Below are positions 1-8,459 of a stretch of 22,739 nt of DNA, piece after piece. This stretch comes from an uncultured Flavobacteriales bacterium. GTDB taxonomy: Bacteria > Bacteroidota > Bacteroidia > Flavobacteriales > Crocinitomicaceae. The notes under the pieces were generated by a model. It had not been told where the DNA came from and ran no database searches. It saw only the letters and a program-made list of their open reading frames with translations. Made by a program: the position numbers and the translations under genes. The stretch is taken from positions 1 to 22,739 of the forward strand of contig CAMLDR010000054.1 in assembly GCA_946478775.1 (NCBI GenBank), in the 5' to 3' direction. How positions within the stretch are numbered: the first letter of the stretch is position 1; the number at the start of each line of letters is the position of its first letter.

Positions 1-355
1 TGTAAACATCAAACAAACGCACATTGTAACTCATGATGCTCCAGGAAGCAACACGGGTTTGAGGGTTTGGATCTGAAAATTGAATGGAAAGTGTCCGGAA
101 ATGCAGGTTGCCACCAAATAATATCGCAATCAGAATATAGAAGAACCACCCTGATCTTGCAAAAGCCCAATAAATCAGCAGGATTAAGGCCAGGGAGATG
201 AAAATAGGGTAAGTCAGTCCGAAGAACGGCAGGATCCGTATGCTTGCCGGATGAACATAAGGCGAAAGATAGGCGAGTAGCAGGCAGCAGATAACCGTGA
301 CAGAAAGAATCTTAATCACCGTTGAAAATCGCGCTATCTTTTTAAACCAACTCAA
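1..355 (-). CDS. Endonuclease/exonuclease/phosphatase-family membrane protein, 5' part only (runs off the window)
   Basis: An open frame of 118 codons begins with TTG at 355, one base after the upstream rhomboid stop codon, and is still open at position 1. No ATG exists in this frame: an in-frame TGA lies a short way upstream of the TTG. The same one-to-three-base spacing occurs between the other genes of this cluster, which supports the TTG start. The N-terminus carries three hydrophobic segments (about residues 14-33, 41-64 and 70-82). Near residue 108 it reads SIMSYNVRLFDVY, which is how the catalytic domain of membrane-anchored EEP-family proteins of Bacteroidota starts; the Asn in the SYN motif is a metal-site residue in this superfamily. 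Substrate is unknown. The catalytic Glu, Asp and His motifs lie outside the window, so activity cannot be judged. Confidence 0.72.
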   Translation of the reverse strand, partial: MSWFKKIARFSTVIKILSVTVICCLLLAYLSPYVHPASIRILPFFGLTYPIFISLALILLIYWAFARSGWFFYILIAILFGGNLHFRTLSIQFSDPNPQTRVASWSIMSYNVRLFDVY

Positions 356-356
356 A

Positions 357-1253
357 TCATTTATTACTTTGCGAAAATAGGAAGTCTTTTTCGGCTTTCG
401 TCAAAGATTCGTAACCGGATTTGGAAATCTTATCCAATATCTTGTCAATCTTCTGTTGTTTTGCCTTTGCATCCATGTTGTATTCCTCGTCGGTTTTCAC
501 CACCCGTCCGCCTTTCTGAGCTTTCATTTTCGGACGTTTGGTTCTTCTTCCTGCAAAAAAGTTTAAAATCCGCTGATGAAGCGATTCTGTCCAGTTGATG
601 ATGTTGGAAGAAGAATGGATGTTCTGAACAGAAAGAAATCCGATCAATGCACCGCCCAAATGTGCAAAGTGCGCAATTCCGTCGATCTGAGTCATCTGAA
701 CCAATTCGGAACCCAGGTAGATTAATGCGATGATGTACAATTTCACAGGGATCACTCCGAATAAGTTTACCCGGATGTTCGGACGATAAACAGCCATCGC
801 AATGAATAGAGCCATAATCGAGCCGGATGCACCAAGCACTGCCGGGTATTGCCCCATAAATTGACGTGCGATCACTTCTGCCAAACCACCCGCAATTCCA
901 CCTACCACATAAACATGCAGCAATCTTCTGTCGGAAAAGAACTGACGGAACATATTTCCTGCAAAATAGAGGAAGATCATGTTAAACAGGAAATGGATCG
1001 GGTCGAAATGAGAAAAAATACTGGTAATGATCCCGTAAGGAGCATAAAGCAGATCACCCAGGTTTGTCTGCAGGGTAAATGCTTTGTCCAGAATCGTATT
1101 GAACAGTACTTCCTGACCGCTTATTTTACCGATAAATGCAAGCAGCATGATCAAAACGAAAATCACCACATTGGCAAAAATCAATTGGATATGCATTCCC
1201 CCGTGCTTAAACTGAAATTTCAGTTCTTCCGATAAAGTTCTGTCACTATTCAT
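357..1253 (-). CDS. Rhomboid-family intramembrane serine protease (distal copy)
   Basis: A 298-residue polytopic membrane protein of the rhomboid family, which cleaves substrates inside the lipid bilayer with a Ser-His dyad. The nucleophile is Ser143 in GASG (141-144). The catalytic His is His198 in the motif AHLGGA, with a second His at 195. The L1-loop signature (SHFDPIHFLFN, about 81-91) is present. The hydrophobic segments support six helices. A basic, Lys-rich cytosolic tail of about 70 residues follows the last helix and contains a repeated DKI motif. Its stop lies one base before the start of the EEP-family gene, and its start lies one base after the stop of a second rhomboid gene, so translation is probably coupled. 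Substrate unknown. Confidence 0.93.
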   Translation of the reverse strand: MNSDRTLSEELKFQFKHGGMHIQLIFANVVIFVLIMLLAFIGKISGQEVLFNTILDKAFTLQTNLGDLLYAPYGIITSIFSHFDPIHFLFNMIFLYFAGNMFRQFFSDRRLLHVYVVGGIAGGLAEVIARQFMGQYPAVLGASGSIMALFIAMAVYRPNIRVNLFGVIPVKLYIIALIYLGSELVQMTQIDGIAHFAHLGGALIGFLSVQNIHSSSNIINWTESLHQRILNFFAGRRTKRPKMKAQKGGRVVKTDEEYNMDAKAKQQKIDKILDKISKSGYESLTKAEKDFLFSQSNK

Positions 1254-1254
1254 T

Positions 1255-2022
1255 TTAATAAAAGTTTTGTCCTTTTCTACGCCAAATCAATACAATGATC
1301 GCACCAACAATGGCGCCGCCTACATGCGCCAGGTGAGCAACATTATCGCCAGCATTATTCTGAAAACTGCTATAGACTTCAAATACGAAATATCCACCGA
1401 TCAGCCATTTGGCTTTGATTGGAATAGGTGGAAAGATCAGCATTAGTTCTGTATTTGGGAAAAGGATCGCGAAAGCTGCCAATAAACCGAAAATAGCACC
1501 GGAAGCTCCAACCATTGGAACCATTGATTTAATCGAGTATTGAGCCAAAGCGTCATATTGCATCTGAGTCATTCCATACCGATTAGCAATATCCAGGACA
1601 TTTTGTCCTGTTATATTTCCTGTTTCTCCCAATATTCCATTTACAGTAGCAATTGCATTGGAATTATTGATCGCATTCTTCAATTCCATGATCTGAAAGA
1701 GGCCCACACTATTGTAAAGCAAGATCGAGCCCAAAGCCGCTGCGATGTAGAAAACAAAGTAACGTTTCGGCCCCCACAAACGCTCCAAAAAGCTTCCGAA
1801 CATCACCAGGATGTACATATTCATAAAAATATGAAAGAAGCCTCCATGCATGAAGAAGTGAGAAACCAGTTGATAGGGTTTAAAAAGCGGGGTATCGAAA
1901 TAATGAGCTCCTAGCAAACTTACTAAATCGGTTCCCTGGCTCTCAAAGAATAATGTCAATATAAATAGGACTACATTGAGCAATAATAGATTCTTTGTAA
2001 CAGGTCCAATATTTCCAAACAT
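1255..2022 (-). CDS. Rhomboid-family intramembrane serine protease (proximal copy)
   Basis: A 255-residue rhomboid protease. The nucleophile is Ser174 in GASG (172-175) and the catalytic His is His233 in AHVGGA. The loop signature HFFMHGGFFHIFMNM lies at about 55-69. An insertion of roughly 50 polar residues (about 113-165) sits between the third and fourth hydrophobic segments and is absent from the neighbouring copy. The two copies are therefore diverged paralogues rather than a recent duplication. The gene starts three bases after the mutL stop and ends one base before the next rhomboid gene, as expected in a single operon. Both catalytic residues are intact, so it should be active; the substrate is not evident. 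Confidence 0.93.
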   Translation of the reverse strand: MFGNIGPVTKNLLLLNVVLFILTLFFESQGTDLVSLLGAHYFDTPLFKPYQLVSHFFMHGGFFHIFMNMYILVMFGSFLERLWGPKRYFVFYIAAALGSILLYNSVGLFQIMELKNAINNSNAIATVNGILGETGNITGQNVLDIANRYGMTQMQYDALAQYSIKSMVPMVGASGAIFGLLAAFAILFPNTELMLIFPPIPIKAKWLIGGYFVFEVYSSFQNNAGDNVAHLAHVGGAIVGAIIVLIWRRKGQNFY

Positions 2023-2025
2023 ATC

Positions 2026-3906
2026 TTAAAATAATTGAATTAATTGTTCATTCGTAATTTGTGCAATAATCCGCTTGCCTGACGGAGAAAAAGTGTGTTC
2101 ATCTGCCTCAAACAATCGGGATATAAAGTCAGAAATGCTTTCCTGGTTGCTTTGAAGCTTAAAAGCCATGCTTCCACCGAAAGCGATCTGTGACAAAACG
2201 GTGTGTGCAATCTCTCCTTTTTCCAAAGTGCCCATTTGCAGCTGCTCCAGGATTTTGTCCACACAAGACAAAACCGTTGATTCGTCCAGGATGGAGGGAA
2301 TGCCGTCTATGTGCAGCACCTGATCTGCCCACGACCAGTTAAAGCCAATACGCGAGAGCGTTTTCTCATGTTCATTCCAAGCCAGCTGCTCTTGTTTCGA
2401 CAGGGTTTTCTCCATGGGGAAAATGAGTTGCTGCGAAGCCAAAGGATTAATAAAAAACCCACGCATCAAATCGTCGTAAAGCATACGCTCATACGCCCTG
2501 CGGTATTGAATAACCAGTAAACCTTCCGGAACAGAACCAATGACAAAAGAGCCTTTTAAGATAAAGGGACCGATTGATTTCAGCGTTTCTACATCCAGTT
2601 CGATCTGAAGCGGATTCTCTTCCGGAACATCTTCACTAATCGGTTCTGAGTGCCACAATTCATCCAGGCTGGCTGATTGGAACTGCGAACCGAAGCCGGC
2701 TTTATTCAAAGCAGAAGAGAAAGCTTTGTCTTTTGAAGCATGAGAGGAACCCAAAGAGGAGTTTCCGGCGGAGAATTGTCCTTCCCGTGTATTTTGAACG
2801 TGAAAAGGATTGTATGATTTGTCTACCCTGATTTCAGGAGCTACCGGAGTTTGAGTCAGCATGGAAACCGGAAGGTCAAATTCACTTTCCCGGTCGAAAT
2901 CCAGCGTAGGAGTGATGTTAAATTTCCCCAGGCCTAAACGGACAGCACTTCTGATGATGCTGTAAATGGCTTTGTCTTCCTCAAACTTAATCTCTGTTTT
3001 AGTCGGATGTACGTTGACATCAATCTGTTTCGGATCGACCTCCAGGAATAAAAAATATCCCGGGAATAATTTGGAGGGAAGTAAATGCTCAAAAGCAGCC
3101 GAAATGGCATGATTGAAATACGTATCCTTGAAAAAGCGGTTGTTCACAAAGAGAAATTGTTCCCCACGCGATTTCTTTGCAACTTCCGGCTTTCCTACAA
3201 AACCATCGAGCGCTACAATATCGGTGTGCTCCGTTACAGGAACGAGGTTGTCACCAAATTTCTTCCCGAACACATCTACAATCCGTTTTCTTAAAGGAGC
3301 AGGAGCAAGGTGATAAATTTCCTGGTCGTTATGTACCAATCGAAAGGCAATGTCGTGATGGGGAAGGACCACGCGTTCAAATTCATCAATGATGTGCTTA
3401 AACTCTACGTTATCTGATTTCAGGAAATTCCGGCGGGCGGGCACGTTGAAAAACAGGTTCTTGATTTCGAAATTACAGCCAACCGGACATTGGGTCGGCT
3501 CCTGGTTAATGACTTCCGTTCCTTCAATCAGGATCTTGGTTCCCAATTCGTCTGCTGTGCGTTTTGTTTGAAGTGTAACGTGCGCAATTGCCGCAATGGA
3601 AGCCAATGCTTCACCGCGAAATCCTTTTGTTTTTAAAGCAAATAGGTCAGCTGCATTTGCGATTTTGCTGGTTGCATGTCTTTCGAAACACATTCTTGCA
3701 TCCAGTGGTGACATTCCTTTCCCGTTGTCCACGATCTGAATCAACGTTCGTCCGGCGTCTTTGATGTACAGTTCAATTTTCGTTGCACCGGCATCAATGC
3801 TATTCTCCACCAACTCTTTCACCACTGAAGCAGGTCTTTGGACAACTTCACCGGCTGCAATCTGGTTGGCAACGTGATCCGGAAGTAAACGAATAATATC
3901 AGACAT
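2026..3906 (-). CDS. mutL: DNA mismatch repair protein MutL
   Basis: MutL of 626 residues links MutS mismatch recognition to strand removal. The GHKL ATPase half is intact: ELVENSIDAGA (31-41, with Glu31 and Asn35), DNGKG (60-64), KGFRGEALASI (94-104) and NVHPTKTEIKF (298-308). A polar linker of about 330-430 precedes the C-terminal dimerisation domain. In nuclease-type MutL that domain carries DQHA(x)2E(x)4E. Here the aligned stretch is VIQYRRAYERMLYD (465-478), so the metal-binding Asp and His are replaced by Gln467 and Arg469 and the final Glu is Asp478. The C-terminal end (FSPSGKRI) also lacks the usual CPHGRP motif. ATP-dependent clamp function is predicted; nicking activity is doubtful. 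It is first gene of the operon with the rhomboid genes. Confidence 0.96.
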   Translation of the reverse strand: MSDIIRLLPDHVANQIAAGEVVQRPASVVKELVENSIDAGATKIELYIKDAGRTLIQIVDNGKGMSPLDARMCFERHATSKIANAADLFALKTKGFRGEALASIAAIAHVTLQTKRTADELGTKILIEGTEVINQEPTQCPVGCNFEIKNLFFNVPARRNFLKSDNVEFKHIIDEFERVVLPHHDIAFRLVHNDQEIYHLAPAPLRKRIVDVFGKKFGDNLVPVTEHTDIVALDGFVGKPEVAKKSRGEQFLFVNNRFFKDTYFNHAISAAFEHLLPSKLFPGYFLFLEVDPKQIDVNVHPTKTEIKFEEDKAIYSIIRSAVRLGLGKFNITPTLDFDRESEFDLPVSMLTQTPVAPEIRVDKSYNPFHVQNTREGQFSAGNSSLGSSHASKDKAFSSALNKAGFGSQFQSASLDELWHSEPISEDVPEENPLQIELDVETLKSIGPFILKGSFVIGSVPEGLLVIQYRRAYERMLYDDLMRGFFINPLASQQLIFPMEKTLSKQEQLAWNEHEKTLSRIGFNWSWADQVLHIDGIPSILDESTVLSCVDKILEQLQMGTLEKGEIAHTVLSQIAFGGSMAFKLQSNQESISDFISRLFEADEHTFSPSGKRIIAQITNEQLIQLF

Positions 3907-3934
3907 GAACGAATTTCAATTTATGCAACACCAA

Positions 3935-3942
3935 CAAATTTA
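3935..3942 (-). promoter_or_regulatory. mutL: Predicted -7 box of the mutL operon
   Basis: The minus strand reads TAAATTTG, an exact match to the Bacteroidota -7 consensus TAnnTTTG. It would place the transcript start about 23 bases before the mutL ATG. No convincing TTG -33 element is seen at the usual spacing, so this call rests on one box. Confidence 0.45.
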
Positions 3943-4195
3943 AGATAATCTCTTAGTTCTAACGCTGTCTTTTTAACAATTCTTGTTCCACTTTTTTCTA
4001 AGTGACATCATGTCAGTCAAAAGATTGCTTCGACCCGGCTCAGCCACCTTTTTCTGGTTGAAACTTCAACAAGACCAACTCAGAAGTCCTTGCATTCCTA
4101 AAATTTGACAACGGTGCAAATCGGTTACCGAGCGAAGTCGAAGTCCAGATGTTGAAAACTATTCCAAAGCAGTTCGTATCTACGATCAAATCACG

Positions 4196-4203
4196 TAATT
4201 TTG
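4196..4203 (+). promoter_or_regulatory. Predicted -7 box of the GH3-bshA operon
   Basis: TAATTTTG matches TAnnTTTG and ends four bases before the ATG at 4208. If used as in other Bacteroidota promoters, transcription would start at or next to the A of the ATG, giving a nearly leaderless message. No clear -33 TTG is visible, so confidence is moderate. Confidence 0.4.
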
Positions 4204-4207
4204 TTCT

Positions 4208-7165
4208 ATGAACAGAAAGACATTCCGTAAAACTTCTTTTATTCTAATCCTTATTGTCGGATCGGGATTGATTACTTCAGCGCTTTTGAAAACTCCGGCA
4301 CAGAAACCGGTTAAAAAGTACCGGGTCAGCCTCACAACTGATAAGGAAGAAGATCAATGGATTGCAGCTGAATTGGCTAAACTTTCCATAAAAGAACGAA
4401 TTGCACAGTCTTTCATGGTTGCCTGCTGGTCGAACAAAGGAAAGGAACACCTGGCAGAAACGGAGGCTTTGGTGCGTGAGCAGAAAATTGGCGGTTTGAT
4501 CTTTTTCCAGGGCGAACGGGATAACCTGCAGGAAGCTATTCAACAAATGCAGGCTAGCTCCGAACTTCCATTACTGATAGGAATGGACGCGGAGTGGGGA
4601 ACTGCCATGCGTCTTTCGGGAGAGCCCCGTTTTCCTTACCAGCAAACAATTGGTGCTGCAAATGACCTGAAGCTGACAGAAAAGATCGGCTACCACATGG
4701 GGATCGAATGTGATATGCTGGGAATCCACATGAATTTTTCTCCCGTAGCCGATGTAAACCTCAATCCGCAAAATCCGGTAATCGGATTCCGTGCCTTTGG
4801 TTCAGATCCACAGCAAGTTGCCAGACAAACGGCAGCCATGGTGAAAGGAATTGAAGATGCAGGTGTTATTTCATGCGTAAAGCATTTTCCGGGACACGGC
4901 GATACGGACAAAGATTCTCACAAAGAACTTCCTACGGTTTCCCACAGCGTAAACGAATTTGAATCGACCGATTTTCTGCCTTTTAAAAGCGGTATTGACG
5001 CCGGAACCCGTTCTGTGATGGTAGCCCATTTAAACGTCCCCTCACTGGATCCTAGTGGCACTCCAAGCAGCTTGTCCAAGCCGGTCATCGAAACTTATTT
5101 ACGTAAAAAACTCGGCTTTAAAGGATTGGTAATTTCCGACGCACTGAACATGAAAGCTGTTTCGGAGAAATACGGAAAATCGGTAGTAGTAGCTAAGGCT
5201 TACCTGGCCGGATGTGATATTTTGCTGTTTCCTGAAAATGTTCCGGATGCGATCAAACTCATTTATTCGAAGGTAGAGAGCGGTGAATTGAGCAAAGAAG
5301 AAGTGAATGAGCACTGCAAAAGAGTACTGAGAGCGAAATACCAGGCTATCGTTCACAAACCCATTGTTAAGCGCAGAGATCCGGCTCCGGAACGCAAACT
5401 GATCATTAACCAGGTCTATGAAAAAGCCTTGTTGTGTCTTAAAAATGAAGAAGACAATCTGCCAATCGACAAACTAGACAAGGAGATCATTCGCATAGCA
5501 ATTGGCACACACACTGCTGCTTTTAGAGATCGTTTAAATGACTACGCCAAAATCACTCATTACAAATACTTTACACCGGAAGAAGCTGTCCGAAGATTGA
5601 AAGCAATCAAACTTGATCCCGATGCGATTTATATCCTGGATTTTCACTCGGATGCACAGCGCGCGCGAAATAATTATGGTTTTGGACCCTGGACTCAGGT
5701 ATTAGATTTAATTCCTGAAAATGCAAAAGCAAGCGTCATTCTATTCGGAAATCCTTTAGCCCTTCAAAAGGAAACAGCATTCCCGAAAGCAGTGAAATCT
5801 ATCCTTTGTGCATATGAGAACACCGCTGCTGCGCAGGAAAGAACTGCCCAGGCAGTCATGGGTGCATTTGATGTGGAAGGAAAATTAGCCACAGACATCA
5901 ACGATCAGTGGAAAACCGGGTTCGGGATCCAGGTCAAGAATAACGGAAGACTGAAGTATTCTCAGCCGGAAGAATTGGGCTTAAACCCGGACAAACTAAA
6001 GGAAGTAGATGACATTGTAGCAAAAGCAATTGAAGCAAAAGCATTCCCGGGCTGTCAGATAGTAGTAGCGATCGACGGGAAAATCATCCTTCAGAAATCT
6101 TACGGAACAACGATCTATGAAAATGGCGACAGTGTAACGAATGAACACATTTACGACATCGCCTCCATTACCAAAATAGCTTCGTCAACAACTGCTTTGA
6201 TGCGTTTGAAAACCCTGGGGAAATTTGACGAAAAATCAGACCTGAACGAACTAGTACCGGAATACGTCAAAGGAACACCTTATGCAGATCTGAAAGCAAT
6301 TGATCTGTTGACACACCAGGCAGGATTAACACCCTGGATTGCGTTCTACAAGCGAACCATGGAAAACGGCGAACTAAATCCGGGTATTTACAGTAAAACC
6401 GATAAAAGTATTTACAACAGAGTGGTTGCCGACAACATATTCATCAAAGACGATTATTGGAAAACCATGCTGAAAATCATTGTTGAGACACCATTGACGG
6501 GTAAAAAGTCCTACGAGTATTCCGATCTGAGCTATTACTTCTTCAATAAATACATTGAGCTTACGAGTGGAATGGGACAGAATGAGTTTGTGGAAAAAGA
6601 AATCTACAGACCTTTGGGATTACAAACTATGACCTATTTACCACTGGAAAAATTCAATAAGAAACGCATCGCTCCGACAGAATACGACAAAGAATTCCGT
6701 AAGCAGCTAATCCAGGGACACGTGCATGATCCCGGCGCAGCAATGATGGGCGGAGTTGCAGGTCATGCCGGATTATTTTCCAACGCAACGGACCTGGCAG
6801 CTTTGATGCAGTTTTTATTGAATAAAGGACAAATAGGAGACCAATCGATCATTAAAAAAGAAATTGTAGATCAGTTCACGGCTTGCCAATTTTGTCCCGG
6901 AAACAGAAGGGGAATTGGTTTTGACAAACCGACTGTAAGTTTAAAGAACGGTCCGACTTGCGACCTGGTTTCTCCTTCCACATTCGGTCATTCCGGATTT
7001 ACGGGAACGATTACCTGGGCGGACCCGGAAAACAAGGTGAACTTTGTGTTCTTATCGAACCGGGTTTATCCTGACGCAGACAATTGGAAAATTACAAAGA
7101 TGAGCGTGCGCACAGAGATTCAGCGAGTAATCTACGAAGCACTTTTTGAAGCACGCCGGAAATGA
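4208..7165 (+). CDS. GH3 glycosidase (NagZ-like) fused to a beta-lactamase-class serine hydrolase
   Basis: A 985-residue exported or membrane-anchored protein: a hydrophobic N-terminal segment (about 10-27) follows basic residues. Residues about 48-390 form a GH3 N-terminal domain with the NagZ-type loop KHFPGHGDTDKDSH (225-238), which supplies the His-Asp acid pair, and the nucleophile Asp311 in VISDALNM. A middle alpha/beta region (about 400-575) follows. Residues about 587-985 form a class C beta-lactamase/esterase-like domain with SITK (653-656), YSD (771-773; the usual YxN Asn is Asp) and HSG (928-930). The fusion is a known Bacteroidota architecture. Bacillus carries comparable NagZ-like and beta-lactamase-like genes side by side for cell-wall recovery, so a role in muropeptide or glycan turnover is inferred. 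The stop overlaps the bshA frame. Confidence 0.92.
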   Translation: MNRKTFRKTSFILILIVGSGLITSALLKTPAQKPVKKYRVSLTTDKEEDQWIAAELAKLSIKERIAQSFMVACWSNKGKEHLAETEALVREQKIGGLIFFQGERDNLQEAIQQMQASSELPLLIGMDAEWGTAMRLSGEPRFPYQQTIGAANDLKLTEKIGYHMGIECDMLGIHMNFSPVADVNLNPQNPVIGFRAFGSDPQQVARQTAAMVKGIEDAGVISCVKHFPGHGDTDKDSHKELPTVSHSVNEFESTDFLPFKSGIDAGTRSVMVAHLNVPSLDPSGTPSSLSKPVIETYLRKKLGFKGLVISDALNMKAVSEKYGKSVVVAKAYLAGCDILLFPENVPDAIKLIYSKVESGELSKEEVNEHCKRVLRAKYQAIVHKPIVKRRDPAPERKLIINQVYEKALLCLKNEEDNLPIDKLDKEIIRIAIGTHTAAFRDRLNDYAKITHYKYFTPEEAVRRLKAIKLDPDAIYILDFHSDAQRARNNYGFGPWTQVLDLIPENAKASVILFGNPLALQKETAFPKAVKSILCAYENTAAAQERTAQAVMGAFDVEGKLATDINDQWKTGFGIQVKNNGRLKYSQPEELGLNPDKLKEVDDIVAKAIEAKAFPGCQIVVAIDGKIILQKSYGTTIYENGDSVTNEHIYDIASITKIASSTTALMRLKTLGKFDEKSDLNELVPEYVKGTPYADLKAIDLLTHQAGLTPWIAFYKRTMENGELNPGIYSKTDKSIYNRVVADNIFIKDDYWKTMLKIIVETPLTGKKSYEYSDLSYYFFNKYIELTSGMGQNEFVEKEIYRPLGLQTMTYLPLEKFNKKRIAPTEYDKEFRKQLIQGHVHDPGAAMMGGVAGHAGLFSNATDLAALMQFLLNKGQIGDQSIIKKEIVDQFTACQFCPGNRRGIGFDKPTVSLKNGPTCDLVSPSTFGHSGFTGTITWADPENKVNFVFLSNRVYPDADNWKITKMSVRTEIQRVIYEALFEARRK

Positions 7166-8316
7166 GACAAACACATATGAAAATCGGAATCGTACTTTAT
7201 CCCACATTCGGCGGGAGTGGTGTAGTAGCCACAGAGCTCGGGAAAGCCCTGGCCCAAAAAGGGCACTTGGTCCATTTTATTACTTATTCACAGCCTGTTC
7301 GACTGGGCAGTTTTCGCGAAAACATTTTTTACCACGAAGTACAGCTTTCGGATTACCCGCTTTTTGAGTACCAGCCTTATGAGACCGAATTAGCAAGTAA
7401 AGTAGTGGATGTAGTGAAATACGAAGGGCTGGACCTGCTTCACGTGCATTACGCCATTCCGCATGCTTCGGCGGCATTTATGGCACAGCAGATCCTGAAA
7501 GCGCAGGGAATCAACATTCCTTTTATTACAACACTTCACGGAACAGACATTACCCTGGTTGGAAAAGATCCTTCCTTTGAGCCGGTGATCTCATTCTGCA
7601 TTAATGCTTCAGATGCAGTTACAGCTGTTTCCGAAAGCCTGAAAAAAGACACATACGCACATTTCGAGACAAAGCGCGAAATCCATGTCATTCCAAACTT
7701 CATTCAGCCAAAAGCAGAATTGCCGGTAATCAATATGGAAAAACGCAGGCATTACGCCAACGACGATGAAATGATCTTATGCCATATTTCGAATTTCCGT
7801 CCGGTAAAACGAATTTCTGATGTGGTGCGCATTTTTGAAAAAGTACAGGAGAAAATTCCGTCAAAATTACTGTTGGCAGGAGATGGTCCTGACCGTGCAA
7901 TTGTAGAGCGTTTGGCGCGTGACCTGGGAATTTGCAACAAGATCATCTTTATTGGTAAAGTACGCGAAACGGGACCGATCCTGGAATTAAGCGATTTATT
8001 CCTTTTACCTTCTGAAACAGAAAGTTTCGGTTTGGCAGCTTTGGAAGCAATGGCAGAAGGAGTTCCGGTGGTTTCATCCAATACAGGAGGAATTCCGGAG
8101 GTGAATATTGATGCCTATTCCGGGTTTACATCCAATGTGGGCGATGTAGAAGCAATGGCAATTGATGCGATCCGTATTTTAGAGAACAAAGAAACTCATC
8201 AGATCTTCCGCAAAAACGCACTGGCACAAGCAAAGAAATTCGACCTGTCAAAAGTTCTTCCATTGTATGAAGAGTTGTATGAATCGGTGCTGAAAGGACA
8301 TTTAATTGAAAAGTGA
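7162..8316 (+). CDS. bshA: N-acetyl-alpha-D-glucosaminyl L-malate synthase BshA (bacillithiol pathway)
   Basis: A GT4-type glycosyltransferase of 384 residues from this start. BshA transfers GlcNAc from UDP-GlcNAc to L-malate, the first step in making the thiol bacillithiol. Family-typical motifs are IGIVLYPTFGGSGVVATEL near the N-terminus, LHGTDITLVG, NFRPVKRI in the hinge region, and SETESFGLAALEAMAEGVPV followed by SSNTGGIPEV for nucleotide-sugar binding. The ATG at 7162 overlaps the upstream stop as ATGA. The internal ATG at 7177 gives the MKIG start usual in the family (379 residues), and is at least as likely to be the real start. No bshB or bshC homologue is in the window. The gene ends at a strong terminator. 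Confidence 0.95.
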   Translation: MRQTHMKIGIVLYPTFGGSGVVATELGKALAQKGHLVHFITYSQPVRLGSFRENIFYHEVQLSDYPLFEYQPYETELASKVVDVVKYEGLDLLHVHYAIPHASAAFMAQQILKAQGINIPFITTLHGTDITLVGKDPSFEPVISFCINASDAVTAVSESLKKDTYAHFETKREIHVIPNFIQPKAELPVINMEKRRHYANDDEMILCHISNFRPVKRISDVVRIFEKVQEKIPSKLLLAGDGPDRAIVERLARDLGICNKIIFIGKVRETGPILELSDLFLLPSETESFGLAALEAMAEGVPVVSSNTGGIPEVNIDAYSGFTSNVGDVEAMAIDAIRILENKETHQIFRKNALAQAKKFDLSKVLPLYEELYESVLKGHLIEK

Positions 8317-8374
8317 AAAATTAAGAAGTGAGTTTTTTCTTTTTTTTGTAAGTTGATAGCAGCAGATGTATTGT

Positions 8375-8405
8375 AAATCGCCGGGAGTTTATTCCGGCGA
8401 TTTTT
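8375..8405 (+). terminator. Rho-independent terminator after bshA
   Basis: AAATCGCCGG (8375-8384) pairs perfectly with CCGGCGATTT (8394-8403) across a nine-base loop, and the 3' arm runs into a five-T tract (8401-8405). It closes the GH3-bshA transcript. Confidence 0.85.
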
Positions 8406-8459
8406 GTTTCATTCATTCTATTTCAATACATTGCATAAAGCAACCCCGATTTTACATCT

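Larger units (their letters stand above)
3907..4207. other. Divergent spacer between mutL and the GH3 gene, with dispersed-repeat-like sequence
   Basis: The 301 bp hold no credible gene. GCTTCGACCCGGCTCAGCCA (4027-4046) and GGTTACCGAGCGAAGTCGAA (4123-4142) are imperfect inverted copies of each other, about 15 of 21 positions matching, roughly 75 bp apart. They resemble the GGCTGAGCGAAGTCGAAGCC type of dispersed repeat I recall from many Bacteroidota spacers. Two small symmetries lie nearby: TGACAT-c-ATGTCA (4003-4015) and GTTGAA-ac-TTCAAC (4057-4070). The ends hold the mutL and GH3 promoter boxes. Confidence 0.5.

Noticed and set aside
849..1235. Plus-strand open frame of 128 codons
   Set aside because: It lies wholly inside the rhomboid gene on the other strand and has no protein-like pattern.
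4003..4015. TGACAT-c-ATGTCA as a second site for the Crp/Fnr regulator
   Set aside because: Spacing between the GTGAC/GTCA halves is five rather than four and the right arm is incomplete; no adjacent -7 box at the proper distance.
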